A stretch of 39,990 nucleotides of DNA from Candidatus Helarchaeota archaeon (GCA_013375455.1 JABXJT010000044.1:1-39990), one strand, 5' to 3'. Positions 24,025-33,536 are shown, numbered from the stretch's first letter. Notes: a model not told the origin generated them from the sequence alone. Program-made: numbers and translations.

Positions 24025-25194
24025 ATGTTTACCTCAAAATCTATTGATGATACCACCCTCCGAGATGGACTACAGATGCCGGGAATTCGAGCACCGAGTC
24101 CCGAAGAGCGTCTGAAAATTGCGCAGAGTTTAAATGACATAGGAATTGAACGCATTGAAATTTTTGGTACTTGGTATGATATTGACCGTAATACCGCTAA
24201 ACTGATACTATCTGCGGGCCTAAAAGCCCGGGTCGCTATTTGGGTCCGTGCCAAGATCGATGATATTGATGACGCACTGCGGCTAAATGACATTAAAGAG
24301 GTGGGAATTAGCCACCCAATCAGCGATATTCATTTAGAACATAAGGTTCATATTACACGAGACGAGTGTATAGACCGAATTACTAGTGCAGTTCAATATG
24401 CGCTCGATCATGGTTTAAAAGTGTTTCAGCATGGAGAAGATTGCACGCGTGCTGATTGGGAATTCGAAAAAACTCTGGTTAAAACTTTAGCAGACCTCGG
24501 GGCAGAAACTTATCGCGTTTGTGATACTGTAGGTGTTGGAATACCAAGTCATATTTCGCCTGACATAGAAATAAGTAAAAGTATCCCTGATAAAATACAT
24601 TATTTGAGTCAATATGATATTGATATCGAATTTCACGGACATGATGACCTAGGAAATGCAGTAACTAATAGTTTAGTGGCTTTACAGAATGGAGCAAAAT
24701 GGGCCAGCACCACTATGTTAGGAATTGGAGAACGCTCTGGAAATGCCGAGACAGAGAAAGTTCTTATGAATCTTGCATTTCATTTCGGAGTCGATAAATA
24801 TAATCCTAAATTACTAACTGACGTATGTCGTTATGTTAGTAAAACTCTAGATATTCGGATACCCACGAATAAAGCGCTTGTAGGAATAAATGCGTATACT
24901 CATCAATCTGGTATTCATACTGATGGCGTTATAAAACACCCTGAAACTTACGAACTTTTAAAGCCAGAAGAGGTTGGAAACCAACGACTTCTGTTAGTAG
25001 GGCCCTACAGTGGAAAGAAGGTCATTGTATTCAAGATAAAACAGCTAGTCCCCAATATTGACGAGAACGATTCCAGAATAAAAGCTCTCGTAGATTTTCT
25101 GCAAAACAATCTATATGGCACTGGAATACGGCGCTCTGCCCTAACAGAAGTAGAGTTTAAGGATCTCCTACGGCGATTTGCCCTCATAGCATAA
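24025..25194 (+). CDS. Homocitrate/isopropylmalate synthase-family enzyme (possible Re-citrate synthase)
   Basis: This 389-residue protein belongs to the DRE-TIM family of acyl-CoA Claisen condensing enzymes. It has DDTTLRDGLQMPG (residues 8-20), the metal-binding HGH (204-206) in EFHGHDDLGNA, GIGERSGNAETEK, and HQSGIHTDG (293-301), typical of homocitrate and isopropylmalate synthases. The usual RDGEQ is RDGLQ, as in HMG-CoA lyases. The regulatory LeuA dimer domain is absent; the end is short. Products could be homocitrate, citramalate, isopropylmalate, or citrate (Re-face citrate synthases of anaerobes are homologues). The operon of aconitase, ATP-citrate lyase and isocitrate dehydrogenase converges on it 58 nt away, which makes citrate or homocitrate most attractive. 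GGATGA precedes the ATG. Confidence 0.85.
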   Translation: MFTSKSIDDTTLRDGLQMPGIRAPSPEERLKIAQSLNDIGIERIEIFGTWYDIDRNTAKLILSAGLKARVAIWVRAKIDDIDDALRLNDIKEVGISHPISDIHLEHKVHITRDECIDRITSAVQYALDHGLKVFQHGEDCTRADWEFEKTLVKTLADLGAETYRVCDTVGVGIPSHISPDIEISKSIPDKIHYLSQYDIDIEFHGHDDLGNAVTNSLVALQNGAKWASTTMLGIGERSGNAETEKVLMNLAFHFGVDKYNPKLLTDVCRYVSKTLDIRIPTNKALVGINAYTHQSGIHTDGVIKHPETYELLKPEEVGNQRLLLVGPYSGKKVIVFKIKQLVPNIDENDSRIKALVDFLQNNLYGTGIRRSALTEVEFKDLLRRFALIA

Positions 25195-25252
25195 ATTTTA
25201 TGAAATTAATAATTTCATTCCAAGAGAAAAAAAGAGTAGAATTAAAAAGAAT

Positions 25253-26443
25253 TCATTGATAGCCTTTCCATTTCTCTTCCAAATTGGGGTCTTGGAGCGT
25301 GTCCATTATATATTTTGCGTAGTTCTCTCCAGTTGCTCCTGTAGAGCGCCCTGTCATTGTGAGCTTTTTCTCGTGAAGAGCGCAAATATCAAGCGCCATT
25401 TCTAACTGTTTTGCCTTTTCTTGAAACCCGATGTGATTTAGGAGTAATGCTGTAGCCTTAATGATACTCGATGGGTCAGCGTATTGCCCCCGTCCCTCTT
25501 CCACCATTCTGGGTGCAGATCCGTGAACTGCTTCAAACATCGCGTAGCGTTTACCGATATTTGCGCTCCCTGCTGTACCCAATCCTCCCTGTACTTGCGC
25601 AGCTTCATCGGTGATAATGTCACCGTAAAGGTTTGGGGCCACCAGAACCTTGAATTGACTTCGTCGGGCGGGGTCTATCAATTTCGCCGTCATAATGTCG
25701 ATGTACCAATCATCCCATTCTACTTCGGGATAATCTTTGGCGACTTTTTCAGCGATAGAAAGGAATTTCCCGTCAGTGGTTTTCACAACGTTCGCTTTCG
25801 TGACGACTGTTACTCTATTGATGTTGTTCTTTTTAGCGTAGTCAAATGCTAACCGAATTATACGCTCTGCACCTTGAGTAGTAATAACCTTAAAATCGAA
25901 CGCGAGGTCCTCGGAAATGTTAATTCCATGAGAACCTAGCACGTATGCACCTTCAGTATTCTCGCGGAAAAACATCCAGTCAATGTCGTCCTTGGGAACT
26001 TTAGCCGGGCGCACGTTCGCGAAGAGGTCCAATTTACGCCGCATAGTTACATTTGCGCTCTCGATGTTGGGCCATTTGTCTCCCTTCCTGGGTGTAGTCG
26101 TTGGACCTTTCAGGATAACATGGCATTTCTTGATTTCTTCGAGGACATCCTCGGGAATGGCTTTCATCACTTTTGCCCTATTCTCGATGGTCAATCCCTC
26201 GATTATCCTCATCTCGATCTTTCCAGTTTTTATCTCATCCTCTAGAAGAAATTCTAATATATTCTGGGCGTTTTTACAGATGAATGGACCTATCCCATCT
26301 CCCCCGACTACACCAATTATGATGGGGTGAAGTTTGGAGTAATCAATCCAATCCTCTGCTTTTTTTAACCGATCAACTCTTTCTAACTGTTCTTTAACAA
26401 GTTTCTCAAAATGCTTCTTTCCTTTTTCGATCATTTCATTCAT
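25253..26443 (-). CDS. icd: Isocitrate dehydrogenase (NAD(P)-dependent)
   Basis: The enzyme (396 residues) interconverts isocitrate and 2-oxoglutarate plus CO2. Its substrate motif IESANVTMRRKLDLFANVRP has the Ser-x-Asn and Arg pattern of isocitrate dehydrogenases, unlike the homologue at 16693. VVGGDGIGP, FRENTEGAY, YGDIITDEAAQ and FEAVHGSAP are also present. ATG 26443 is favoured because GGAG lies 13 bases upstream; a TTG at 26455 is almost on top of it. It is the last gene of the aconitase/ATP-citrate lyase operon and its ribosome site lies within the end of the lyase gene. Cofactor preference cannot be read with certainty. Confidence 0.9.
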   Translation of the reverse strand: MNEMIEKGKKHFEKLVKEQLERVDRLKKAEDWIDYSKLHPIIIGVVGGDGIGPFICKNAQNILEFLLEDEIKTGKIEMRIIEGLTIENRAKVMKAIPEDVLEEIKKCHVILKGPTTTPRKGDKWPNIESANVTMRRKLDLFANVRPAKVPKDDIDWMFFRENTEGAYVLGSHGINISEDLAFDFKVITTQGAERIIRLAFDYAKKNNINRVTVVTKANVVKTTDGKFLSIAEKVAKDYPEVEWDDWYIDIMTAKLIDPARRSQFKVLVAPNLYGDIITDEAAQVQGGLGTAGSANIGKRYAMFEAVHGSAPRMVEEGRGQYADPSSIIKATALLLNHIGFQEKAKQLEMALDICALHEKKLTMTGRSTGATGENYAKYIMDTLQDPNLEEKWKGYQ

Positions 26444-26451
26444 TGTTCTTC

Positions 26452-28323
26452 TCAATCTCCTTTTCCATACATTTCTTTCTCCTCTTCGGGAGAAAGATAT
26501 AAAATGTCATCAAATGGGTGTCTGTACAATCTAGCCTTCTGTCTCTTCTGATCCAAGGCATGACCAATAAAGCCTATGCCCCGTGCAACCACAAATAGGC
26601 CGTTAAGTCCCCCCATCTCAATAAATTCATCTATCTCTTTATCCGTAAACATCCCTGAACCCCTCATAATATCCACAAAAAGAATACCAATGCAACCGTC
26701 CACGTTCAAGATCAGGTTGTTCCGCTTTGCCGTTGTTACTTTTTCTACTTCTAATGCATATTTTAGCAGGTCAGTCTTGGGAAAGTTCTCGAAGGCGAAG
26801 TTTTTGAGTAATACCACTCTGATGTCTGGATTCTGTACACTCTTTATCCTGTGACCAATTCCTGAGATATATATTCCCTTTGCTTTCATGTCTCCTACAA
26901 ATTCTTCCGGCGTCATTTTTGAGTCGAAAGCGCGTTTGAAATATCTTGCAGCGTCTGCAATCGCCCCACCAAATCTTGGTCCTATTGTGAGAAGACCTGA
27001 AACTAGCGAGTCGATAATGTTTTTCCCAGCTCTTGCCGTTATAATCGCGTTATGTGCACCGCTAACAGCAGGGCCGTGATCTGCGGCAAGCATTAGTACT
27101 TTTTCGATAAATTTGCGTGCATACTCGGGAAGAAGTTTTTTAAACCACAGTAACCCGATGACTCCCCCTATGCCAATATCTTTCTCAATCACCTCGGATA
27201 TTGGCATCCCCGCATAAAGTAACTCCTCGCCACTTTCATCTGAGATGGTACATGTGAAAGTCGCTGGTTTTCGTATCATACCTTTCTTTAGGGCATCGGA
27301 ATAGTTCATTGGAATGATTGGCGGCTCTAATTCTTCTTTTTTTTCAATCTTCCCTTCGTCTTTTAACTTTTCGAATGTAACTTTGATTTTTTCACCAAAG
27401 TCGTCGAATGTGTTAGGGACTACTGCCCCTGCCTCACTCAACGCCGCGTTCTTGGCATCTGCAGATCCAGTTGATTCGCCACTCTTCGCACCGGCGTGAC
27501 CAAACTGTACTTCCGTGGGGAATATCTTGGCACAAGTGCCAGTAATCCAAGCAACTAACGGCTTAGAAATCTTACCTTCCTTGAGGGCATTTACCACATC
27601 GTACTCTTTGATTCCTCCTACTTCGCCTAGCATTACTATCATTTTAATCTCAGGATTTTGTTCGTACCGGAGAATATGGTCCAAAAGTTCAGAACCTGGA
27701 TATCTATCCCCACCAATTGCTATCCCTTCAAAAATACCATCCGAATTTTGATGAATAATATTGAACATCTCGTTAAGCATCCCGCCAGAAACAGTCACCA
27801 GTCCTACTGACCCAGGACGATACAATCCCAAGGATTTAAGATTGTCGAGAGCACCACCAGTGTTTCCGACTTTGAAGGCTCCTGCTCGGAGCCCCCCGAT
27901 GGTTGCGGGTCCAATTATCCACTTATTCTTGCGTTTTGCAATTAAAGCCAGCTCGCGCTCCCTCCTTTCAGGAATCCCTTCAGCAATAATGGCGACAGTT
28001 CTTATGCTTGGTGTTTCAAGCGCTTCTTTTGTAGTTCGATCAGCCGAGCGGTATGATGCGAAATTCACCATCACATCAGCATCGGGATGGTGGGAGACTG
28101 CATCTTGAAGGGTCCTGTACATCGGAATGAGGACCTCCTTCGTTCCAAGAAATGATTTCATATAACCTGCGCGTGTTGGGTTTACGACTGCTACAACCGA
28201 TAGCTTTTCTCTCCTACAGATGTAATCAAAATCGAGCATTCGTTGCACAGCGCGCGGTTGGTTCCCAAATATTATGGCCTGTGTGTTTCTATCAAACAGT
28301 AGATAATCTGGTTTAGTTGGCAT
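26452..28323 (-). CDS. aclA: ATP-citrate lyase, large subunit (CoA-ligase plus citrate-synthase-like domain)
   Basis: The 623-residue subunit holds the CoA-binding and phosphohistidine parts of a succinyl-CoA synthetase alpha-like module, with the active His at about 276 in FGHAGAKSGES. A C-terminal citrate-synthase-like domain contains ADHGPAVSGAHNA, SGIGHRIKS and NVDGCIGILFVD, which supply the His/His/Asp set. With the next subunit it cleaves citrate with ATP and CoA into acetyl-CoA and oxaloacetate. Its start has GGAGGG in the final codons of the upstream aclB gene, with which it is immediately adjacent. Gene sizes match the two-subunit form of Chlorobium and some eukaryotes. Confidence 0.95.
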   Translation of the reverse strand: MPTKPDYLLFDRNTQAIIFGNQPRAVQRMLDFDYICRREKLSVVAVVNPTRAGYMKSFLGTKEVLIPMYRTLQDAVSHHPDADVMVNFASYRSADRTTKEALETPSIRTVAIIAEGIPERRERELALIAKRKNKWIIGPATIGGLRAGAFKVGNTGGALDNLKSLGLYRPGSVGLVTVSGGMLNEMFNIIHQNSDGIFEGIAIGGDRYPGSELLDHILRYEQNPEIKMIVMLGEVGGIKEYDVVNALKEGKISKPLVAWITGTCAKIFPTEVQFGHAGAKSGESTGSADAKNAALSEAGAVVPNTFDDFGEKIKVTFEKLKDEGKIEKKEELEPPIIPMNYSDALKKGMIRKPATFTCTISDESGEELLYAGMPISEVIEKDIGIGGVIGLLWFKKLLPEYARKFIEKVLMLAADHGPAVSGAHNAIITARAGKNIIDSLVSGLLTIGPRFGGAIADAARYFKRAFDSKMTPEEFVGDMKAKGIYISGIGHRIKSVQNPDIRVVLLKNFAFENFPKTDLLKYALEVEKVTTAKRNNLILNVDGCIGILFVDIMRGSGMFTDKEIDEFIEMGGLNGLFVVARGIGFIGHALDQKRQKARLYRHPFDDILYLSPEEEKEMYGKGD

Positions 28324-29601
28324 TTATTGTGTCCCTCCTTCTAAGGCAATTTTGACAATTCGGGTCAAATGCATTTCGGGACCGTGAACCTCGATTGGGA
28401 TGCCAATTTCCCTCCCGAGATCTTTCATTTGTTTAAGTCCTTCTTGGAAATTAGGCCCCCCTCTCCTCACATATATCTTAACATTATTCTCGATGAGTTT
28501 TCCTTTAAATTTTCGAAGAGCTTTGATGATTCCCTGGAAAGTTATTGCTATATCAGTGAAATTGGCTATCCCGCCCCCGATTATCAGGATCTTACCTCGT
28601 GGATCCCTTTTCCGGGTCATCAAATCCAAGATTGTTTTGGCATACTCATAAGTTTCATCTCTGGATGGGTTTCCACTATATTCACCGTAATTGGCCAATT
28701 GTTCTCCATAACCTAAATCTACAATGGTGTCTGTGTAAATAATACTGGCGCCTCCGCCAGCCACCATTGTCCAGAGGCGTCCCTCTGGATTAAGCACCAT
28801 TAACTTCAGACTTGCCCCGGTCTTATTATCTAACTCTTTGATGTAACTTTCTTCTGGATTAAACGATCTTCCAAATGGAACGGGAAACTCGATACCGCCC
28901 CACTTCTTTGCCATCCAGAACAATGCAGTATCATCTAATCTTCCTTTAGTATCCATAAGAACAAAGTTGTTTTCACCGACAATGGTAAAAGGATTCAACT
29001 CGAGGAAGGTAAAATTAAGTTCCTTGTAGATCTTATAAATACTTTTGATAAACGCCTCGATTTTCTCCAAATCTTTTCCGGATAGTTGTTGTGAAAGAGG
29101 CGTCCTTAGATCAATCTCTTCTATCTCTTTATCGATTGGGACGTTAATTGTAATTACTTTACCCAAGTTTTCTTCGATGTCAACCCCACCCGACGTTGAA
29201 AAGAGAACATGGTCGCTATTTTTATGATCTTTGATGGCCAGGTAGTACTCAATATCATGTTCCGTGAACGGTTCCACGAGGAAATGGGTTAGTTGCCCTT
29301 CAACTTGGCCAATCGTGATAGTTTTGTCCATTCGCTCGTTAATCCACTTCTTTGCCTCCTCGAAGGTGGCGTTCAGGAGGATAAGCCCAAGCTTTCCTCT
29401 CTTTCCAATTTGTTGATCTGGTTTCACCACGAGTTTTTCTGTTTTTATCCAAGGTTCTTCTCCTACCAGCTCATCGAGTGAGCGGGATAGGGTTACGAGA
29501 GCAATCTTTTTTGAAATCTGAAACTTGTTGTTGGAATATTCTGGGATGTACTTTGCCAATAATCTCTTGGCATCAAATTCTCGAATTGCTTTTTGAGCCA
29601 T
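28324..29601 (-). CDS. aclB: ATP-citrate lyase, small subunit (ATP-grasp)
   Basis: This 425-residue ATP-grasp protein corresponds to the succinyl-CoA synthetase beta-like half of ATP-citrate lyase. It opens with AQKAIREFDAKRLL, continues through KPDQQIGKRGKLGL (nucleotide-binding region), LELNPFTI and WTMVAGGGASIIYTD, and ends with the citrate-binding lobe containing YVRRGGPNFQEGL. It is directly upstream of the large subunit with no gap. AGGAG for its start lies inside the last codons of aconitase. The subunit labels follow the Chlorobium convention; the opposite lettering is used by some databases. Confidence 0.94.
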   Translation of the reverse strand: MAQKAIREFDAKRLLAKYIPEYSNNKFQISKKIALVTLSRSLDELVGEEPWIKTEKLVVKPDQQIGKRGKLGLILLNATFEEAKKWINERMDKTITIGQVEGQLTHFLVEPFTEHDIEYYLAIKDHKNSDHVLFSTSGGVDIEENLGKVITINVPIDKEIEEIDLRTPLSQQLSGKDLEKIEAFIKSIYKIYKELNFTFLELNPFTIVGENNFVLMDTKGRLDDTALFWMAKKWGGIEFPVPFGRSFNPEESYIKELDNKTGASLKLMVLNPEGRLWTMVAGGGASIIYTDTIVDLGYGEQLANYGEYSGNPSRDETYEYAKTILDLMTRKRDPRGKILIIGGGIANFTDIAITFQGIIKALRKFKGKLIENNVKIYVRRGGPNFQEGLKQMKDLGREIGIPIEVHGPEMHLTRIVKIALEGGTQ

Positions 29602-29606
29602 ATTCT

Positions 29607-31526
29607 TTATTTCTCCTGTTTTTGTTTAATCCAGGGGAGCTTGCCTCCCGCTTTTAATACCTCCAATTCCATCTCACTCAAACTATGTACCAGTGGTATC
29701 TCTAGATTCTTGGAGATATCTCTCATGTTGACTTTTCCTTTATTAAGGGTTGTGAGATCAATTTCAATTGAATCGCCTTGTTCAACCTTGTTATAATCCT
29801 CCTTATTCATGAAGGTGAGTGGGACTATTCCAAAGTTAACGAGATTAGCGAGATGTATGCGAGCGAACGATTTAACAACCACGGCTTTAAGTCCGAGGTA
29901 TTTCGGGGCGATCGCAGCATGTTCCCTACTTGATCCCTGTCCATAATTCTCCCCCCCAATGACGAACCCGCCTTTTTGCAAGGCTCTCTCGGGAAATGTA
30001 GAATCGATAACATTAAACACGAATTTGCTAATTTCCGGGATGTTGCTTCTTAATGGAAGGATCTTTACGCCCGCAGGCATGATGTGATCCGTGGTAATGT
30101 CATCCTTGACTTTAAGGAGTAGCTCTCCCTCCAGCTTTTCTTCTAGTGGATTAAACTCGGGCAGTGGTTTGATGTTTGGACCGCGAATGATCTCGATTGA
30201 TGAGGGGTCCTTTGCAGGGGGCATTATCATGTTATCGTTCACAATAAACTTGTCTGGCATTTTGACTTCTGGTTGAGTTCCAAATTTCCTTGGATCTGTG
30301 ATTTCTCCAATAATAGCCGCCATAGCGGCAGTTTCAGGACTAACCAGGTACGCCTTCGCGCTCTTTGTTCCAGACCTTCCTAAAAAGTTCCTGTTGAAAG
30401 TTCTTAATGTCACTGCATCTGTCGAAGGTGCCTGTCCCATACCGATGCAGGGCCCACATGTATTTTCGAGTATTCTTGCCCCTGCCTCCACTAAATAAGC
30501 CATCTCTCCTGATTTCACGAGATGTTCCACCACTTGACGAGATCCAGGCGATATTGTGAGGCTTACTTTTTCATTCACGGTTTTTCCCTTGAGCATATTA
30601 GCAACGATCTTAAGATCTCTTAATGAAGAATTCGTGCAAGAGCCGATACAAACTTGGTCTACTGGTGTTCCTTCGAGTTCTTTTACATATTTTACATTCC
30701 CGGGGCTGTGGGGCAATGCGATAAGGGGTTCAATTTCGCTTAGGTTTATCTCGATGGTTTCGTCATATACCGCGTCTTTATCTGCCTCGAGGAGAATCCA
30801 TTGGTCCTCTCTTCCCTGCGCCTCTAAAAATTGTTTCGTGATCTCATCCGAGGGGAAGATCGAGGTCGTGGCTCCTGTTTCGGTACCCATATTGGTTATT
30901 GTCCCTCTTTCAGGAACTGTTAGTGTTTTCACGGCTGGTCCAACATACTCTAATACTTTATTAACTGCTCCTTTTACACCTATTCGTCGCAAGACTTCCA
31001 ATATTATGTCTTTCGCTGAAACGAAGGGTGATAATTTTCCAGTAAGATATACCTTTACTACTTGGGGCATTTTCAAGTAAAATGATTCTCCAACCATCGC
31101 CATAGCAACGTCAAGACCACCCGCACCTATGGCAATCATTCCCACGCCTCCTCCCGTGGGCGTGTGGCTATCACTTCCGAGTAGGGTCTTCCCAGGGCGG
31201 GCAAAGCGTTCAAGGTGAAGTTGGTGGCAGATTCCATTACCTGGACGGGAAAAATAAATCCCGAATTTCGCGGCAATGCTCTGTAGGTAACGGTGGTCGT
31301 CCATATTCCGGAAATCCGTTTGGAGCGTATTGTGATCCGCATAACTTACACTCAACTCCGTTTTTACCCCTGTAATGCCCATTGCCTCAAACTGTAAATA
31401 TGCCATAGTACCCGTAGCATCTTGTGTAAGCGTTTGGTCGATTCTAATACCTATAGAGGTTCCTTTTTCAAGCTCTCCATCAACTAAATGGTCAGCAAGA
31501 ATTTTTTCAGTTAAAGTCTTTCCCAT
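29607..31526 (-). CDS. Aconitate hydratase
   Basis: Aconitase isomerises citrate and isocitrate through cis-aconitate. The 639-residue protein is of the mitochondrial-like/short type, with the three cluster cysteines in GSCTNSS and NTCGPCIGMG, the substrate Arg/Ser in GQGSSREHAA of the C-terminal swivel domain, and GSDSHTPTGGG near the N terminus. It is the first gene of a four-gene operon leading to ATP-citrate lyase and isocitrate dehydrogenase, which fits citrate/isocitrate rather than isopropylmalate or homocitrate as substrate. A TTTTAAAA element about 40 nt upstream could serve as TATA box. Confidence 0.94.
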   Translation of the reverse strand: MGKTLTEKILADHLVDGELEKGTSIGIRIDQTLTQDATGTMAYLQFEAMGITGVKTELSVSYADHNTLQTDFRNMDDHRYLQSIAAKFGIYFSRPGNGICHQLHLERFARPGKTLLGSDSHTPTGGGVGMIAIGAGGLDVAMAMVGESFYLKMPQVVKVYLTGKLSPFVSAKDIILEVLRRIGVKGAVNKVLEYVGPAVKTLTVPERGTITNMGTETGATTSIFPSDEITKQFLEAQGREDQWILLEADKDAVYDETIEINLSEIEPLIALPHSPGNVKYVKELEGTPVDQVCIGSCTNSSLRDLKIVANMLKGKTVNEKVSLTISPGSRQVVEHLVKSGEMAYLVEAGARILENTCGPCIGMGQAPSTDAVTLRTFNRNFLGRSGTKSAKAYLVSPETAAMAAIIGEITDPRKFGTQPEVKMPDKFIVNDNMIMPPAKDPSSIEIIRGPNIKPLPEFNPLEEKLEGELLLKVKDDITTDHIMPAGVKILPLRSNIPEISKFVFNVIDSTFPERALQKGGFVIGGENYGQGSSREHAAIAPKYLGLKAVVVKSFARIHLANLVNFGIVPLTFMNKEDYNKVEQGDSIEIDLTTLNKGKVNMRDISKNLEIPLVHSLSEMELEVLKAGGKLPWIKQKQEK

Positions 31527-31565
31527 CTGACATCAACCACTTTTTTTTTATGAACTTTTTATCAC

Positions 31566-31573
31566 TTTTAAAA
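31566..31573 (-). promoter_or_regulatory. Probable TATA box of the aconitase-ACL-IDH operon
   Basis: TTTTAAAA lies about 40 bases before the aconitase ATG, leaving room for a leader of some 15 bases. The rest of the gene-free stretch 31527-31798 is T-rich on the plus strand and shows no other structure that I can support. The element is self-complementary, so orientation comes from the gene. Confidence 0.35.
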
Positions 31574-31798
31574 TAGATTTTTAGCATTTTTTACGGATTT
31601 TTTTTTACTCTTTTAAGAAAGATAGAGAATAAAAATTTTTTCTTGATGATATACCATAAAAACGGTGATTAAGGTTTTTCATTTAAAATAATGAGAAATT
31701 CAAATGACATTTTGAACATTTATTCAATTAAATGAAGTAATTTCGTTGAAATGGAAAAAAATAATAAGATTTTGTTTATCCAGATAGCCTATTGTGAC

Positions 31799-32884
31799 TT
31801 ATGGAATTATTTCACAACAATTATATTTGAAATAGTCAAACTCTTTAGGACTTAACTTCTGAAACTTAAGCATGGCTTTTATTTCCCCCTGAACTTTGCG
31901 CAATTCATTAACTAAATGAAAGACCGTTTCACATACGAGCTTATAACCTTCTTCTCCCCAAGGTTTGAACATGTTTGCATAGAGGCACCGACCCCCACAA
32001 ATCTCAAATATCTTACAAGACGGACAGGGTTCCCCAACGTGTAGCGCATCTAGAGTATCAAGCGGATTGGTTTCAGCGATGTGCCCCACGTGAAACGGCT
32101 TGAAATCAGCTCCCACTGGGCAAGCAGCTATGGTCCCATCAGTACAAATGTTCTGCCAAATCCATCCAGCACCACAGTGCAGTTTTGCTGGCTGTTTTGA
32201 AAGGAGACAGTCTATAATCCCTAGGAATGGATAAATTTTTAATACTCTCGACTCTTTTTTCATGATTGTTACCCAATCCTGAACCAATGAGGTAATTTGG
32301 GGATTATATTTCTGCTTAATCCAGTTCTCCAATTCCTTCCAAAGGGCGCGCTCATTAAACATCAAATTAAGCTGCCAATGCACTGAATCGAACCGGGGAT
32401 TTCTAAGTTGGAAAAGCCACTTCACTTCATGGTAGATGTCCATTTCCTCAGAAACGGTCATTCGGGCGATTAATTCCCCCTTAAACCCACTTTCCCGAAT
32501 CAATTTTGCGTTTTTAAGCACTTTCTCGTGCGTGCCTTTTCCGCGATGTAAATCGGTAATGGCTTGCCTTCCATCTATTGATAAAACAATGGTATGAAAT
32601 CGATTTAAGTAACTTGGGGGGACCTTATGTAAGAATAGCCCGTTAGTCTGAAGAATATAAGTCTCAACTTCAATTTCATCCATTATTTTGAGCATTAAGG
32701 GTACCTCTAGTAAAGGTTCTCCTCCGTAGAAGGCGATGATTGCATTCGGATCGCCTTTTATAAATTTTTTCAGAGTATCCAAAGAATAATTCACACGAGC
32801 CGGGAACGGGCTGGTTTCTGGTGTCGCCTGACAGTAAGTACAGTTCAAATTGCAGCGCAAAGTGAGTTGAATGTTGAAGATCAT
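31799..32884 (-). CDS. Radical SAM/SPASM-domain protein, putative peptide-modifying
   Basis: From the ATG at 32884 the product has 361 residues and starts MIFNIQLTLRCNLNCTYC, with the radical SAM cluster cysteines at 11, 15 and 18. YGGEPLLE is the SAM-binding GGE motif. The C-terminal part has the SPASM-like cysteines CGAGWIWQNICTDGTIAACPVG and CPSCKIFEICGGRC, which would hold auxiliary [4Fe-4S] clusters. Such enzymes often modify ribosomal peptides; the late cysteines resemble an archaeal peptide-modifying group. No clear precursor peptide gene is adjacent, so the substrate is open. An in-frame TTG at 32926 is a less likely start because it adds an atypical lysine-rich extension. Confidence 0.85.
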   Translation of the reverse strand: MIFNIQLTLRCNLNCTYCQATPETSPFPARVNYSLDTLKKFIKGDPNAIIAFYGGEPLLEVPLMLKIMDEIEVETYILQTNGLFLHKVPPSYLNRFHTIVLSIDGRQAITDLHRGKGTHEKVLKNAKLIRESGFKGELIARMTVSEEMDIYHEVKWLFQLRNPRFDSVHWQLNLMFNERALWKELENWIKQKYNPQITSLVQDWVTIMKKESRVLKIYPFLGIIDCLLSKQPAKLHCGAGWIWQNICTDGTIAACPVGADFKPFHVGHIAETNPLDTLDALHVGEPCPSCKIFEICGGRCLYANMFKPWGEEGYKLVCETVFHLVNELRKVQGEIKAMLKFQKLSPKEFDYFKYNCCEIIP

Positions 32885-33061
32885 TTTGAATCGTTTAATT
32901 ATTTTAACTTTGGTAGATACGTACAAAACGAATGGTATTTAGTATGTTAAAACTTTTTGAGAATGGCGCTCTTTTCTAAATTTTCCTCTAAAAAAGCAAA
33001 CCCTTATAAAATAATTTTCAATTTTAAATTTAAAAACATGTCAATTCAGATTAAGTGTGAC

Positions 33062-33078
33062 CCCGACTGGCAATCGGG
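33062..33078 (+). promoter_or_regulatory. Short hairpin in the leader of the zinc-ribbon gene
   Basis: CCCGA (33062-33066) and TCGGG (33074-33078) can pair around a seven-base loop. A TATA-like CTTATAAAA at about 33003-33011 would start transcription near 33030, placing the hairpin inside a leader of about 90 nt, longer than most here. It may influence translation of the gene at 33123. The stem is only five pairs. Confidence 0.35.
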
Positions 33079-33122
33079 AAACGAAAAGTGATAGGGTGTA
33101 AGAGAAAAGGAGAAAAATTAAC

Positions 33123-33521
33123 ATGCCATGTCCGCAGTGTGGAAAAGAAACGCCAGGAGATTCCTTTTGCTCAGTGGAATGTATGAATGCTTATGAGGAA
33201 GATCGTGCTGCAGATAACGATGAAAGAGAGTTAGAACGACGCTATAATATGTTAAGAAATCTGACTCGAGATTACTCTGAATGTCCATTTTGCAGGTTAA
33301 AATTGGTATTATCTAAACCTAAGCCCATTGATGAAGAAGCCGATGAATTAAACACTCTAGAACGAAATAAGTTTTGTCCAAAATGTTACAGAGTCTATGG
33401 CTTCCTAGTTAAAGATGACTTAGAAAAGGATTGGGTTTTCGAATCCCTTTATTTCGAAGAAGCCTTCGACATTTTGGTTGATTTGGGGAAGATCATCAAA
33501 ACAGAAAAAAGCATTTTTTAA
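33123..33521 (+). CDS. Zinc-ribbon protein of unknown function
   Basis: The product (132 residues) has two predicted zinc sites: CPQCGKE with CSVEC at the N terminus, and CPFC with CPKCYRVYG in the middle (about residues 57-94). Between and after them lie highly charged helices (EEDRAADNDERELERR). The second pair resembles ribbons in RNA polymerase or translation-associated small proteins, but no family is recognised. AAGGAG lies ten bases before the ATG. It is flanked by the divergent radical SAM gene and the convergent acetyltransferase gene, so it is probably transcribed alone. Confidence 0.75.
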   Translation: MPCPQCGKETPGDSFCSVECMNAYEEDRAADNDERELERRYNMLRNLTRDYSECPFCRLKLVLSKPKPIDEEADELNTLERNKFCPKCYRVYGFLVKDDLEKDWVFESLYFEEAFDILVDLGKIIKTEKSIF

Positions 33522-33536
33522 ATCATATCGATTTTT

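Noticed and set aside
30556..31080. Long plus-strand open frame inside aconitase
   Set aside because: It is antisense to well-conserved aconitase codons and its serine/threonine-rich product is typical of reverse reading of a coding gene.
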